DNA of 64,000 bases from JAHEJE01 sp965216335 (lineage in GTDB: Bacteria > Pseudomonadota > Alphaproteobacteria > Rhizobiales > Aestuariivirgaceae): the NCBI GenBank assembly GCA_965216335.1, contig OZ244154.1, positions 3,038,001 through 3,102,000 on the forward strand, written 5' to 3'. Both the position numbers and the translations under genes were made by a program. Under the pieces are notes generated by a model. It saw only the letters and a list, made by a program, of their open reading frames with translations. It was not told the origin of the DNA and ran no database searches. Positions 27,027 through 35,474 of this stretch are shown piece after piece. Each line of letters begins with the position of its first letter. Position 1 is the first letter of the stretch.

Positions 27027-28103
27027 GTGTCGGCAACCGCAACCACTGAAACCGGCGAACGCATGATCGACATCTCAGGGGTCTGGAAGATCTTCGGGGA
27101 CAATGCCGATGCCGCGCTGGCCGCCATCAAGGCCGACGGCCTTGGCAAGGCCGAAGTGCTTGCCAAGTTCAACGCTGTCGTCGGCGTTGCCGATGTCAGC
27201 CTTGATGTCAATCGCGGCGAAATCTTCTGTGTTATGGGTCTTTCGGGCAGCGGCAAGTCGACCCTGGTGCGCCATTTCAACCGACTGCTGGAACCGACCG
27301 CCGGCAAGATAGAGATCGAGGGCATCGACGTCATGTCGCTGGGGCCCGCCGAACTTCAGGCTTTCCGCAACCGCAAGATCGGCATGGTATTCCAGAACTT
27401 TGCCCTGCTGCCACACCGCTCTGTGCTCGACAATGTGGCGATGCCGCTGGAGATCCGCCGGGTCAACAAGAACGACCGGCTGCGGCAGGCGGCAAAGATC
27501 CTCGACATCGTTGAACTCGGCGCCTGGGGCAACAAATTCGCCCACGAACTCTCAGGCGGCATGCAGCAGCGCGTCGGCCTGGCAAGAGCGCTTGCCGCCG
27601 ATCCCGACGTACTGTTGATGGACGAGCCGTTTTCGGCCCTCGACCCGCTGATCCGCCGCCAATTGCAGGATGAATTCATCCGGTTGTCTCATATTCTCAA
27701 GAAGACCACCGTCTTCATAACGCACGATCTCGACGAGGCCGTGCGCGTCGGCCACCGCATCGCCATCATGCGCGACGGCAAGGTTGTGCAGATCGGCACG
27801 GCGGAAGAAATCGTCATGCACCCGGCCGACGACTATGTCGCCGACTTCGTTGCCGGCATCTCGCGCCTCAAGGTGGTGCGCGCCCATGCCGTGATGCGCC
27901 CCATTTCCGAGTTCAAGTCCAAGGGTGGCAAGATTGCCAAGGCCACGCCGCGCGTCAACGAGGGCGAGGCGCTGAGCACACTCATTCACATGGCCATCGA
28001 TGACGATGCACCGATCATCGTCGAAGATGGCGGCAGCGATGTCGGCGTCATTACCCGCCGCGACCTCTTGCGCACTGTGATCGAGGGGACCGAAGTATCA
28101 TGA
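27027..28103 (+). CDS. Betaine-type ABC transporter ATP-binding protein (ProV-like)
   Basis: ABC ATPase (358 aa) of the quaternary-amine uptake family. It has Walker A GLSGSGKST, the Q-loop, signature LSGGMQQRVGLARAL and Walker B VLLMDEPFSALD. The C-terminal 80 residues include a CBS-like segment (VITRRDLL) as in ProV/OpuAA, where it senses osmotic strength. A roughly 30-residue insertion-like stretch (FGDNADAALAAIKADG) precedes Walker A. The start is a GTG at 27027; an in-frame ATG at 27063 is possible. Its stop overlaps the permease start as ATGA. Confidence 0.9.
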   Translation: MSATATTETGERMIDISGVWKIFGDNADAALAAIKADGLGKAEVLAKFNAVVGVADVSLDVNRGEIFCVMGLSGSGKSTLVRHFNRLLEPTAGKIEIEGIDVMSLGPAELQAFRNRKIGMVFQNFALLPHRSVLDNVAMPLEIRRVNKNDRLRQAAKILDIVELGAWGNKFAHELSGGMQQRVGLARALAADPDVLLMDEPFSALDPLIRRQLQDEFIRLSHILKKTTVFITHDLDEAVRVGHRIAIMRDGKVVQIGTAEEIVMHPADDYVADFVAGISRLKVVRAHAVMRPISEFKSKGGKIAKATPRVNEGEALSTLIHMAIDDDAPIIVEDGGSDVGVITRRDLLRTVIEGTEVS

Positions 28104-29644
28104 CCGACGCCACGCTCACCGAAGATGCCCTTGCCGATCGCACCGAAGCTGCCGAAGCCCTGGCTGCGGAACGGCGCGAACAGGTTGCAGAATTCGTCCG
28201 CACCAGTCCGGGCTACTACGTCCGGCAGTTCGACCACATCGGCAGTCAATCCGGATTTGCCCCGACCTTCAATGCCATGGCCGGACTGTTCGGCCCCATT
28301 TGGTTCGGTGCCCGGGGCCTGTGGAACTGGGCGGTCGCCTTTCTCGTCGTCGAAACCATCGGCTTCGTACAGGTCGCCCTCGGTCTGTTCGGCGATCTGG
28401 CGGCGGGCGCACGCGACCGCATCGCGTCGATTGAGGGCACGCTCGCCCTGCGCAAGCAGCAGCTCGCCTCGGCCATCGAGACCAACTCAGACAAGGTCGA
28501 TGTCTACAGGCGCACCGTGGAATCGCTGGAAAACGCCATTGGCGGCATCCGTCTGGAGGCCCAGCAGCTCGAAGAGCAGGGCATCTGGATTGCACTCACC
28601 GGCGTGGCCATCTTGGTCGCGGTCAAGGCGGTGCAATCCGTCGTTGCCAACACTGTTCTCGAATCGCGTTTTTCCGACTGGCTGTCCGACACGACGATCC
28701 CCTCCGGCATGCCGTTGAAGCACATGGCGTTCTCCGCCATCTTCGTCGTCATCATCGTCATCGCCGCGATGCTGCACTACAGCTTCCCTGGCGCCTACCC
28801 CGCGCTGACGGATTTCCCGACCGATCCGGGTATCCGGCTCACCGCCATCAAGTGGGTCGAGGCGTTCTTCACCTGGGCGGTGACCAATGGCGATGCGCTG
28901 TTCGACGCCATCACCTATTGCATCCGCCTGCTGCTCGATGCCCTTGAGGTGATCTTCGTCAGCACCCCGTGGATCGTCATCGCCAGTTTCATCGTGCTGC
29001 TGACCTGGCTGTCGGCCGGCGTGAGCACGGCGATCTACTCCGGCGCCTTCCTGGCTTACATGGGGCTCCTGGGCTTCTGGGAAAAAGCCATGACGACGCT
29101 CGCCCTGCTCGGCACCGCGGCCTGCCTGTCGATTATCATCGGCATCCCGCTCGGCATGTTCTGCGCCCGCCGGCCGCGGTTCTACTCATTCATCCAGCCG
29201 ATCATGGATTTCATGCAGACCATGCCGGCCTTCGTCTTCATGATCCCAGTCATCGCCTTCTTCGGCACCGGCAAGCCGGCCGCCGTCGTCACCACCATGA
29301 TCTTCGGCGGCACGCCCGTCGTGCGCCTCACCGTGCTCGGTCTGCGCGGCGTGCCCGAACATGTCCGCGAGGCCGCGATCTCGTTCGGTGCCAGCAAATG
29401 GTATCTGTTGAGCCGGGTCGATCTGCCGCTTGCCAGCCCGTCGATCCGTGCCGGCATCAACCAGACCATCATGCTGTCGCTGGCCATGGTCGTGGTCGCA
29501 TCGCTGATCGGCGCCAAGGGCCTGGGTGAGGACGTGCTCGAAGCCCTGCAATACGCCAATGTCGGACAAGGCATCCTCGCCGGCTTCTCGATCCTGTTCT
29601 GCGCCATGATCCTCGACCGCATCGTACAGGGCGCCCGCAAGTGA
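28100..29644 (+). CDS. ABC transporter permease with N-terminal extension (ProW-like)
   Basis: Inner-membrane permease (514 aa). The C-terminal 220 residues are a standard ProW-type domain with the EAA-like loop around VREAAISFGASKWYLLSRVDLP. The N-terminal 290 residues are extra: two or three more hydrophobic segments and a charged, probable coiled-coil stretch (about residues 110-155). ProW proteins are usually 280-350 residues. The extended part may add a periplasmic or regulatory module. The start overlaps the ATPase stop (ATGA), and the stop overlaps the hydrolase start (GTGA). Confidence 0.87.
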   Translation: MTDATLTEDALADRTEAAEALAAERREQVAEFVRTSPGYYVRQFDHIGSQSGFAPTFNAMAGLFGPIWFGARGLWNWAVAFLVVETIGFVQVALGLFGDLAAGARDRIASIEGTLALRKQQLASAIETNSDKVDVYRRTVESLENAIGGIRLEAQQLEEQGIWIALTGVAILVAVKAVQSVVANTVLESRFSDWLSDTTIPSGMPLKHMAFSAIFVVIIVIAAMLHYSFPGAYPALTDFPTDPGIRLTAIKWVEAFFTWAVTNGDALFDAITYCIRLLLDALEVIFVSTPWIVIASFIVLLTWLSAGVSTAIYSGAFLAYMGLLGFWEKAMTTLALLGTAACLSIIIGIPLGMFCARRPRFYSFIQPIMDFMQTMPAFVFMIPVIAFFGTGKPAAVVTTMIFGGTPVVRLTVLGLRGVPEHVREAAISFGASKWYLLSRVDLPLASPSIRAGINQTIMLSLAMVVVASLIGAKGLGEDVLEALQYANVGQGILAGFSILFCAMILDRIVQGARK

Positions 29645-30366
29645 CGCCACTGGTACTGGTGCACGGCTTCATGGGCGGCAGCGCCCAGTGGTGGCTGCAG
29701 CAAACGGCGCTCGCCGACAATCAGGACATCATCGCCATCGACTTGCCCGGCTTTGGCGAAAATGCCCACATGCCGGCGCCGGACAGCATCACGGCCTATG
29801 CCGAATACGTGCTTGGCGAGTTGGACCGCCAGGACGTCGCCTCCTTCAATCTGCTCGGCCACTCCATGGGCGGCATGATCGTTCAGGAGATGGTGGTGCT
29901 GGCACCGCAGCGGGTTCGCAGGCTGATCCTCTACGGCACCGCCGCCGCCAGCGACCGCACCGGCCGCTTCGAGACTTTTAAGGAGAGCAAGCGCCGCGCC
30001 GAGGCCGATGGCGCCCAGGCAACCGCCCGCCGCATCGCTGCCACCTGGTTCCTGAACGGCGCCGATGCCCGGCACTACGACACCTGCGCCGCTCTGGCCG
30101 AGAAGGCTTCGCTGCAGGCCGTTCTCGCCGGCATCGACGCCTTCGGCAACTGGTCGCGCACTGAAAACCTCGCCAACATTTTCTGCCCCACCCTGATCAT
30201 CTGGGGCGAACAGGACCGCTCCTACGCCTGGCATCAGATCGAACAGCTCTGGTGCACCATCCCGTCCGCGAGCCTTGCCGTCGTCCCCGGCTCAGCCCAC
30301 GCGGTGCACCTGGAAAAACCGGACATCTTCAACGCGCTCGTGGCTGACTTTCTGCTTCAAGAGTGA
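29641..30366 (+). CDS. Alpha/beta hydrolase
   Basis: A 241-aa alpha/beta-hydrolase-fold enzyme. The catalytic triad can be read: nucleophile Ser in GHSMGG, acid Asp in GEQDRS and His in GSAHAVHLE. The oxyanion region HGFMGG is near the N terminus. Translation begins at a GTG overlapping the permease stop as GTGA, so it is translationally coupled to the transporter and presumably processes its substrate, for example by ester cleavage. No signal peptide, so cytoplasmic. Substrate unknown. Confidence 0.87.
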   Translation: MTPLVLVHGFMGGSAQWWLQQTALADNQDIIAIDLPGFGENAHMPAPDSITAYAEYVLGELDRQDVASFNLLGHSMGGMIVQEMVVLAPQRVRRLILYGTAAASDRTGRFETFKESKRRAEADGAQATARRIAATWFLNGADARHYDTCAALAEKASLQAVLAGIDAFGNWSRTENLANIFCPTLIIWGEQDRSYAWHQIEQLWCTIPSASLAVVPGSAHAVHLEKPDIFNALVADFLLQE

Positions 30367-30402
30367 TGGAGCGCTGAAGGGTTCAGACACCCGCGGTGTC
30401 AA

Positions 30403-30418
30403 CTTTACAATTCTTTAC
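30403..30418 (-). promoter_or_regulatory. CpxR-type box upstream of the spy-like gene
   Basis: On the minus strand this reads GTAAA-GAATT-GTAAA-G, an exact match to the CpxR consensus GTAAA-N5-GTAAA described in enterobacteria. It lies 91 bp upstream of a Spy/CpxP-like gene, which is followed by an RstA/CpxR-like response regulator and a sensor kinase. This position supports autoregulation of the three-gene module. Whether the alphaproteobacterial regulator uses the same sequence is not shown. Confidence 0.5.
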
Positions 30419-30508
30419 TCTGCCGAAAAGCGCCCGCAATGGCGCAGCCCCATGTTTGTTCCCATCGACGGTCGATGCACCGTCACCCCCAACCTAATGG
30501 AGCACACC

Positions 30509-31120
30509 ATGGACAAGCACAATGACACCGACAACGGCACCGCAAACCCGAAGCGCAACCGCCGCGCCTTCCTCTTCGGTGCCGCACTGATGAGCGTTCT
30601 CGGCGGCGCGTTCGCGGTCAACGCTGTTGCCGACAGCAAGACCGTGCAGCACATGAAGATTGCCGCTTCGGACCACGGCGGCTGGTTTTCCGGCGACCGC
30701 CACAAGGCGCACTGGGGCGGACATCGCAAGGGCCGGTTCTTTGACATGTCGCAGGAAGAGCTGGAAGCAAAGGTGACCCGCATGGTCAAGCACGTCGCCA
30801 TAGAGATCGATGCAACGGCCGAACAGCAGGACAAGATCATCGCTCTCGTCACATCCGCGGCAAGGGAAATCCGGCCGTTGCGCGAGGAAATGCGTTCTGC
30901 GGGGCGCCGGGTGCATGAACTGCTGTTGGCCGACAGCCTCGACAGAGCAGCATTGGAGGCGCTGCGCGCCGAACGGCTTGCGGAAACCGATCGCATCAGC
31001 AAGACTCTGATCAACACTGTTGCCGATATCGCCGAAGTCCTTACCCCACAACAGCGCAAGCTGTTGGATGAACGGATCGCGGAGATGCGGGCGAAGCGAA
31101 AAGGGTGGCATCGCGGATAA
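30509..31120 (+). CDS. Spy/CpxP-like periplasmic protein
   Basis: A 203-aa exported helical protein. The N terminus NPKRNRRAFLFGAALM plus a hydrophobic run to about residue 40 looks like a signal, with a twin arginine that may or may not be used. The mature part is His/Gly-rich at first, then helical with LTxxQ-like motifs (DATAEQQDKI and LTPQQRKLL), as in Spy/CpxP chaperone-like proteins. I chose the ATG at 30509 because GGAG lies eight bases upstream; an ATG at 30497 is also in frame. It is 20 bp before a response regulator gene and probably acts as its sensory accessory or target. Confidence 0.8.
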   Translation: MDKHNDTDNGTANPKRNRRAFLFGAALMSVLGGAFAVNAVADSKTVQHMKIAASDHGGWFSGDRHKAHWGGHRKGRFFDMSQEELEAKVTRMVKHVAIEIDATAEQQDKIIALVTSAAREIRPLREEMRSAGRRVHELLLADSLDRAALEALRAERLAETDRISKTLINTVADIAEVLTPQQRKLLDERIAEMRAKRKGWHRG

Positions 31121-31140
31121 CCGCGACCCACAATCGGTTG

Positions 31141-31827
31141 ATGAGTGAAAAGATCCTTCTGATCGAAGACGACATCAAGCTGGCCGGGATGGTTGACGAC
31201 TATCTCGGCCGGTCCGGTTTCGAAGTCACCCAGGCCCATTCCGGCACTGACGGGCTGGCTCGGCACAAGTCCCTGCACTTCGATGCCGTCGTGCTCGATC
31301 TGATGCTGCCTGACATGGATGGCCTGGATGTCTGCCGGGTCATGCGCTCAACCAGCGATGTGCCGGTTCTCATGCTGACCGCCAAGGGCGATCCAATGGA
31401 CCGTATTGTCGGTCTGGAGCTGGGCGCTGACGACTATATGCCGAAACCGTTCGAGCCGCGTGAGTTGCTGGCGCGGCTGCGCGCCATCCTGCGGCGGGGC
31501 CGCCGGGCCGCAAAGGACAAAGCAGCCCGGTTCGGCCGGCTGGAGATTGACAGTGAGGCCATGCAGGCCAGGCTCGATGGCCGTGATTGCAACCTCACGG
31601 CCCACCAGTTCAACCTGCTTTGCACTCTCGCCACCGCGCCCGGGCGCGTTCTGACGCGGGAGTATCTGATGGATGCCCTCAAGGGCGAGGACCTGCAGGC
31701 CTTCGACCGATCGATCGATGTGCATATTTCCCGGATCAGGGCGGAAATCGAAGACGACCCGAAACACCCGCGACGCATCATAACCGTACGCGGCGCCGGT
31801 TATGTATTTGCCAGGGCGCAGGACTGA
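31141..31827 (+). CDS. OmpR-family response regulator (CpxR/RstA-like)
   Basis: A 228-aa two-component regulator. The receiver domain has the acidic pair ED10-D11 and the phospho-acceptor Asp53 in VLDLMLPDMDG; LTAKG and KPFEPRELLAR complete it. The C-terminal winged helix is of OmpR/PhoB type (SIDVHISRIRAEIEDDP). Sequence around GLELGADDYMPKPF is closest in my reading to the CpxR/RstA branch. The sensor kinase gene follows after three bases. The CpxR-type box upstream of the spy-like gene is its probable binding site. Confidence 0.93.
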   Translation: MSEKILLIEDDIKLAGMVDDYLGRSGFEVTQAHSGTDGLARHKSLHFDAVVLDLMLPDMDGLDVCRVMRSTSDVPVLMLTAKGDPMDRIVGLELGADDYMPKPFEPRELLARLRAILRRGRRAAKDKAARFGRLEIDSEAMQARLDGRDCNLTAHQFNLLCTLATAPGRVLTREYLMDALKGEDLQAFDRSIDVHISRIRAEIEDDPKHPRRIITVRGAGYVFARAQD

Positions 31828-31830
31828 ACG

Positions 31831-33111
31831 ATGCTGCGCCGCCGTCTATACCTGCAAATCTACGGCACGATCATCGCCAGCCTGATCACGGTGGTGGCGC
31901 TGACCGCGATCCTGTGGTCGACATTCGTCCGCGACCGGTTCGATCACGATGTCTTCGAAACGATCGGCCGGCTGGCTGCGCTCAACCTGCCCGCAGCAAA
32001 TGCGTCGGGCCCCGAGCAACACTCAGCCGTGCGCCGGCTTGCCCGGGATCTGGAAATCGATATTGCATTGTTTGACCGCAATCTTGACCGGATTGCCGCA
32101 AGCGATCCAGGCATTGTCCTGCCTCGCCGGTTTGATGGCGGGAAGGGCGGTTTCCGCAACCCGCGTGGCCATGCCTGGACGTTGCGGCTGCCGGACGGGC
32201 GCTGGCTTGTGGCCGACCTGCGCCGGCGCGGCGGGCGACGCCCCCTGCTTGGCCTGGCCCTGTTGCTTGCAAGCGTCGCCCTGGGTGTCGGGGTTGTTGC
32301 CTATCCTTTCGTACGCCGCTTGACCGGCCGCATTGAACGCTTGCAAGCTGGCGTTCAGCGCATCGGTGCCGGCGAGTTGTCGGCACGTGTCGAGGTCGAG
32401 GGCCGTGATGAGGTGGCCCAGCTCGCCGGGAGCTTCAATGATGCCGCCGACAAGATCGAAAACCTGGTCGGAGCGCATCGGCTGCTGCTCGCCAATGCAT
32501 CACACGAATTACGCACGCCATTGTCGCGCATTCGCCTTGGCGTGGAGATGCTTGAAAACGATCCCGGCCCAGCCCGTGTCGCAACATTGCGCGAGGATAT
32601 AGCGGAGCTCGACGAGCTCATCGACGAAATTCTCCTGATGAGCCGGCTCGATGCCCGCAGCAGTTCCGATCTTTCGCAGCCGATCGACCCGCTCGCACTG
32701 GTGGCCGAGGAGTGCTCGCGCTATGCAGACTGCGAGGCGACCGGTGCGGCACCTGAGATGATCGGCGACCCACGCCTTCTGCATCGCATGGTTCGCAATC
32801 TTCTCGAAAACGCGGCGAACTATGGCCGCCCGCCAGTGGTGGCAAACGTCGCCGCAGCCGATGGCTACGTCATCCTGACCGTAAGTGACACCGGCAGCGG
32901 TATTCCGGAGGGCCTGCAGGACAAGGTGTTCCAGCCCTTCTACCGCATTCCTGGGCATCAGAACGTAAAGGGATACGGTCTTGGTCTGTCTCTGGTACGC
33001 CAGATTGCCGAGGCCCACGGCGGTACGGCCAGCATCGTGCCCAAATCTGAAGCCACTTCGGCAATCCGCGTGACATTGCCCATGAACCGCCGGACGGGAG
33101 CAGTGGACTGA
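31831..33111 (+). CDS. Sensor histidine kinase (CpxA/RstB-like)
   Basis: Inner-membrane sensor kinase (426 aa). Two membrane segments (about residues 10-31 and 138-160) flank a periplasmic domain of about 105 residues. A HAMP linker (about 160-212), the H-box SHELRTPLSRIRLG with His225, and an ATPase domain with N-box LLENAANYG, G1 DTGSGIP and G2 GYGLGLS follow. It pairs with the regulator directly upstream. The periplasmic part is rich in arginine but shows no motif I recognise. The likely stimulus is envelope stress or a metal, given the Spy-like partner. Confidence 0.92.
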   Translation: MLRRRLYLQIYGTIIASLITVVALTAILWSTFVRDRFDHDVFETIGRLAALNLPAANASGPEQHSAVRRLARDLEIDIALFDRNLDRIAASDPGIVLPRRFDGGKGGFRNPRGHAWTLRLPDGRWLVADLRRRGGRRPLLGLALLLASVALGVGVVAYPFVRRLTGRIERLQAGVQRIGAGELSARVEVEGRDEVAQLAGSFNDAADKIENLVGAHRLLLANASHELRTPLSRIRLGVEMLENDPGPARVATLREDIAELDELIDEILLMSRLDARSSSDLSQPIDPLALVAEECSRYADCEATGAAPEMIGDPRLLHRMVRNLLENAANYGRPPVVANVAAADGYVILTVSDTGSGIPEGLQDKVFQPFYRIPGHQNVKGYGLGLSLVRQIAEAHGGTASIVPKSEATSAIRVTLPMNRRTGAVD

Positions 33112-33245
33112 CGGAAACGATCCGCAGCGCCCGACAATCCTACCGCTCTTCCGGGCGCGGCCTGCTGGCAGTGTTCGACAAGTCTCGCACCGGAAAAAAC
33201 CGCTCATACAAGCCCTTGCGGAACGGGCCAACCGCACACCATCCC

Positions 33246-34160
33246 TCACCGCCCCCAAAACACCCCATCCACTCCCAGATCCCCCTCAGCCACGATAAGC
33301 CCGCGCTCGATCAGGCGTTCGATGTGGGCCAGGGTCGACATGGCTGCTGCCGGGTGCAGTCGGGCGTCGACGTTGGCGTAGACCGCCCGCACGATTTCCA
33401 TCACCGTACGGTCGCCGGCTCTGATGCGGTTCAGGATCGCTTCTTCGCGCATCTTACGGTGGGTCTTGAAGGCGCGCACGAAGGGTTGGGGGTCTCGTTT
33501 TTCCGGGCCGTGGCCGGGCCAGTAGACCTCCTCATCGCGCGCCAGCAGCACGTCGAGCGAGGAAAAGTAGTCCGCCATGTTGCCGTCCGGCGGGGCGATG
33601 ACGCTGGTCGACCAGGCCATCACGTGATCGCCGGAGAACAGGGCATTTTCCTGTTTCAGTGCGAAGGCCATGTGGTTCGAGCAGTGGCCGGGCGTGAACA
33701 CCGCTTCCAGGTCCCAGCCAGCGCCGTCGATGACGTCGCCGTGGGCAAGCGTGACGTCCGGCGCAAAGTCCATGTCGCCGCTGGCGTCGAGCTGCACGTC
33801 GCCCGAAACCACGGCCCGCGACCGGGCGCCGGCACCATGCGGACCATAGCCATAAGTCTTTGCGCCCGTTGCCTGCTTCAGCCGTTCGGCCAGTGGCGAG
33901 TGGTCGCGATGGGTGTGGGTGATGACGATGTGACTCACCGGCCTGTCGCCGATCGCCGCCATCAGAGCTGAAAAGTGCGAATCGTCATCCGGTCCGGGAT
34001 CGATCACCGCCAGTTCCCTGTCGCCGACCAGATAGCTCGCGGTTCCGTGGAAGGTGAAGGCGCTCGGGTTGCGGCAGACCAGCCGGCGCACCAGCGGCGA
34101 GACCTGCACGGCCTTGCCGTACTGAGCCTCAAATGCGCGCTCGAACGTCAGGTCAGCCAT
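33246..34160 (-). CDS. MBL-fold metallo-hydrolase (LACTB2-like)
   Basis: A 304-aa metallo-beta-lactamase-fold hydrolase with the zinc motif THTHRDHSP, further metal ligands in FTPGHCSNH and GDHV, and a C-terminal winged-helix-like region as in LACTB2/glyoxalase-II-like proteins. The frame is open to 34223, but the ATG at 34160 (MADLTFERAF) is the natural start. LACTB2 relatives have been linked to RNA or thioester hydrolysis, and the substrate here is unknown. It is convergent with the sensor kinase gene and divergent from bioY. Confidence 0.88.
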   Translation of the reverse strand: MADLTFERAFEAQYGKAVQVSPLVRRLVCRNPSAFTFHGTASYLVGDRELAVIDPGPDDDSHFSALMAAIGDRPVSHIVITHTHRDHSPLAERLKQATGAKTYGYGPHGAGARSRAVVSGDVQLDASGDMDFAPDVTLAHGDVIDGAGWDLEAVFTPGHCSNHMAFALKQENALFSGDHVMAWSTSVIAPPDGNMADYFSSLDVLLARDEEVYWPGHGPEKRDPQPFVRAFKTHRKMREEAILNRIRAGDRTVMEIVRAVYANVDARLHPAAAMSTLAHIERLIERGLIVAEGDLGVDGVFWGR

Positions 34161-34264
34161 AGTGTGCCTTCGACATTTTGCCTGTTGCCCCGTGCCGCGT
34201 TTGACGCAATAACAGGGCAGCACCGTACTCGCATGTTCACGATCGCAATGACAAGGGGATGTTC

Positions 34265-34855
34265 ATGAACCAGGCACTTAGCGCACCGCACACATTGGCC
34301 GGCCGGCTGTGGCCGCAGACCGCTGCGAACACTTGGGGCCGGGCTGTCCTGTTGGCGGTCCTCGGGACCATCGCCCTGTGGGTGTCGGCAAAGATCAAGG
34401 TCGATCTGGGTGCGGTACCGATCACCATGCAGTCAGCCGTCATCCTGGGGCTGGGCGCCGCCTTCGGCTGGCGGCTCGGCGCGGCAACCCTGATGCTCTA
34501 TCTCGCGCAAGGTGCGGCTGGCCTGCCGGTGTTTGCCGGAACGCCGGAAAAAGGCATTGGCCTGGCCTACATGATGGGGCCGACCGGCGGTTATCTCGTT
34601 GGCTTCGTGCTGGCGGCTGCGGCCATCGGCTATCTTTCCGAGCGCGGATTCGATCGGCATCCGCTCAAGATGTTTGTCGGCATGCTCGCCGCGACGGCGC
34701 TGATCTACGTGCCTGGCCTTACCTGGCTGTCGGTGCTGATCGGTGCTGAAAAGGCGATCCAGTTCGGCCTCCTGCCGTTCATCTGGGGCGACGTGATCAA
34801 GGCCGGTCTGGCTGCGGCGGTTTTCCCGGCTGCCTGGATGCTGCTGAAGCGTTAG
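34265..34855 (+). CDS. bioY: Biotin transporter BioY
   Basis: Membrane S-component (196 aa) of an ECF-type biotin importer, with about six hydrophobic segments and the conserved AVPITMQSAVILGLGAA region and MGPTGGYLVGF. I prefer the ATG at 34265, correctly spaced from AAGGGG; an ATG at 34259 overlaps that ribosome-binding site. No bioM or bioN gene is present, so it either works alone, as shown for some BioY proteins, or uses energising subunits encoded elsewhere. The gene stands alone between the MBL hydrolase and the basic secreted protein. Confidence 0.92.
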   Translation: MNQALSAPHTLAGRLWPQTAANTWGRAVLLAVLGTIALWVSAKIKVDLGAVPITMQSAVILGLGAAFGWRLGAATLMLYLAQGAAGLPVFAGTPEKGIGLAYMMGPTGGYLVGFVLAAAAIGYLSERGFDRHPLKMFVGMLAATALIYVPGLTWLSVLIGAEKAIQFGLLPFIWGDVIKAGLAAAVFPAAWMLLKR

Positions 34856-34901
34856 AGCTTGGCCTGCCAGGCCTCCCGCAGATCGGCGACCGTTGAGGCG
34901 G

Positions 34902-35435
34902 TCAGCGTCTGGACGAGTCGTCGAACTCGCGATGGCCGGACGTCGATAAATCGTCGACCACTTCGATCACGGCACTGTCTTCGACCGCATCGACGATCTG
35001 CCGTTCCGGCTCGTCCTGCCATGATGCCGGAATGGCGGGTTTTGTCCGAGGCGACGGCGGGCGGCTTGTGGCCTTGCGCGCCGGGGGCTGCGTTTTGGCC
35101 GTGCGTGGCTTTGCGGCGACTTGGTTTTCAGGTTTGCCCGCCGCGTTGGATGGTTTCTTCTTGCGGGCAGGCGAACGCGCGGGCTGTTTCGCAGAATGCT
35201 TTCCGGGCTGTTGCGCAACGGCTCCGCTACGTTCCGGTGTCTTTTTTCGGGTTCTTACCCGTGTTTCACGGCGTTTGAGTGCGTCGAAGCTTTTCGCCAC
35301 CGGCAGCTCGGATGTCGATCTGTAACCGCTGCCGGGCGCCACTTGCAGTTCCTGCGCCGATGCAACGGCACCGGACAACAAAAGCACCGCCAGGGCACAG
35401 AAAATGAAGTTTAGGAAATGTGAATTCCGGTGCAT
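34902..35435 (-). CDS. Secreted basic low-complexity protein, unknown function
   Basis: A 177-aa protein with a Sec signal peptide (hydrophobic residues 8-26, cleavage probably after VASAQ). The mature part is rich in Lys, Arg, Pro and Ala between residues 55 and 135, followed by an acidic tail (VDAVEDSAVIEVVDDL). I recognise no domain. The basic stretch could bind peptidoglycan, DNA or polyanions in the envelope. It lies 39 bp downstream of the SleB-type hydrolase on the same strand and may be co-transcribed. Likely real because the signal peptide is convincing. Confidence 0.6.
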   Translation of the reverse strand: MHRNSHFLNFIFCALAVLLLSGAVASAQELQVAPGSGYRSTSELPVAKSFDALKRRETRVRTRKKTPERSGAVAQQPGKHSAKQPARSPARKKKPSNAAGKPENQVAAKPRTAKTQPPARKATSRPPSPRTKPAIPASWQDEPERQIVDAVEDSAVIEVVDDLSTSGHREFDDSSRR

Positions 35436-35474
35436 TCACAAACGCTTATCTGAAATTCGCCCCGCTTCGGGCGA

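Noticed and set aside
33127..33158. GCGCCCG/CGGGCGC hairpin between the sensor kinase and MBL gene
   Set aside because: A 7-bp stem with an 18-base loop and no T-run. It may contribute to convergent termination but is too weak to call.
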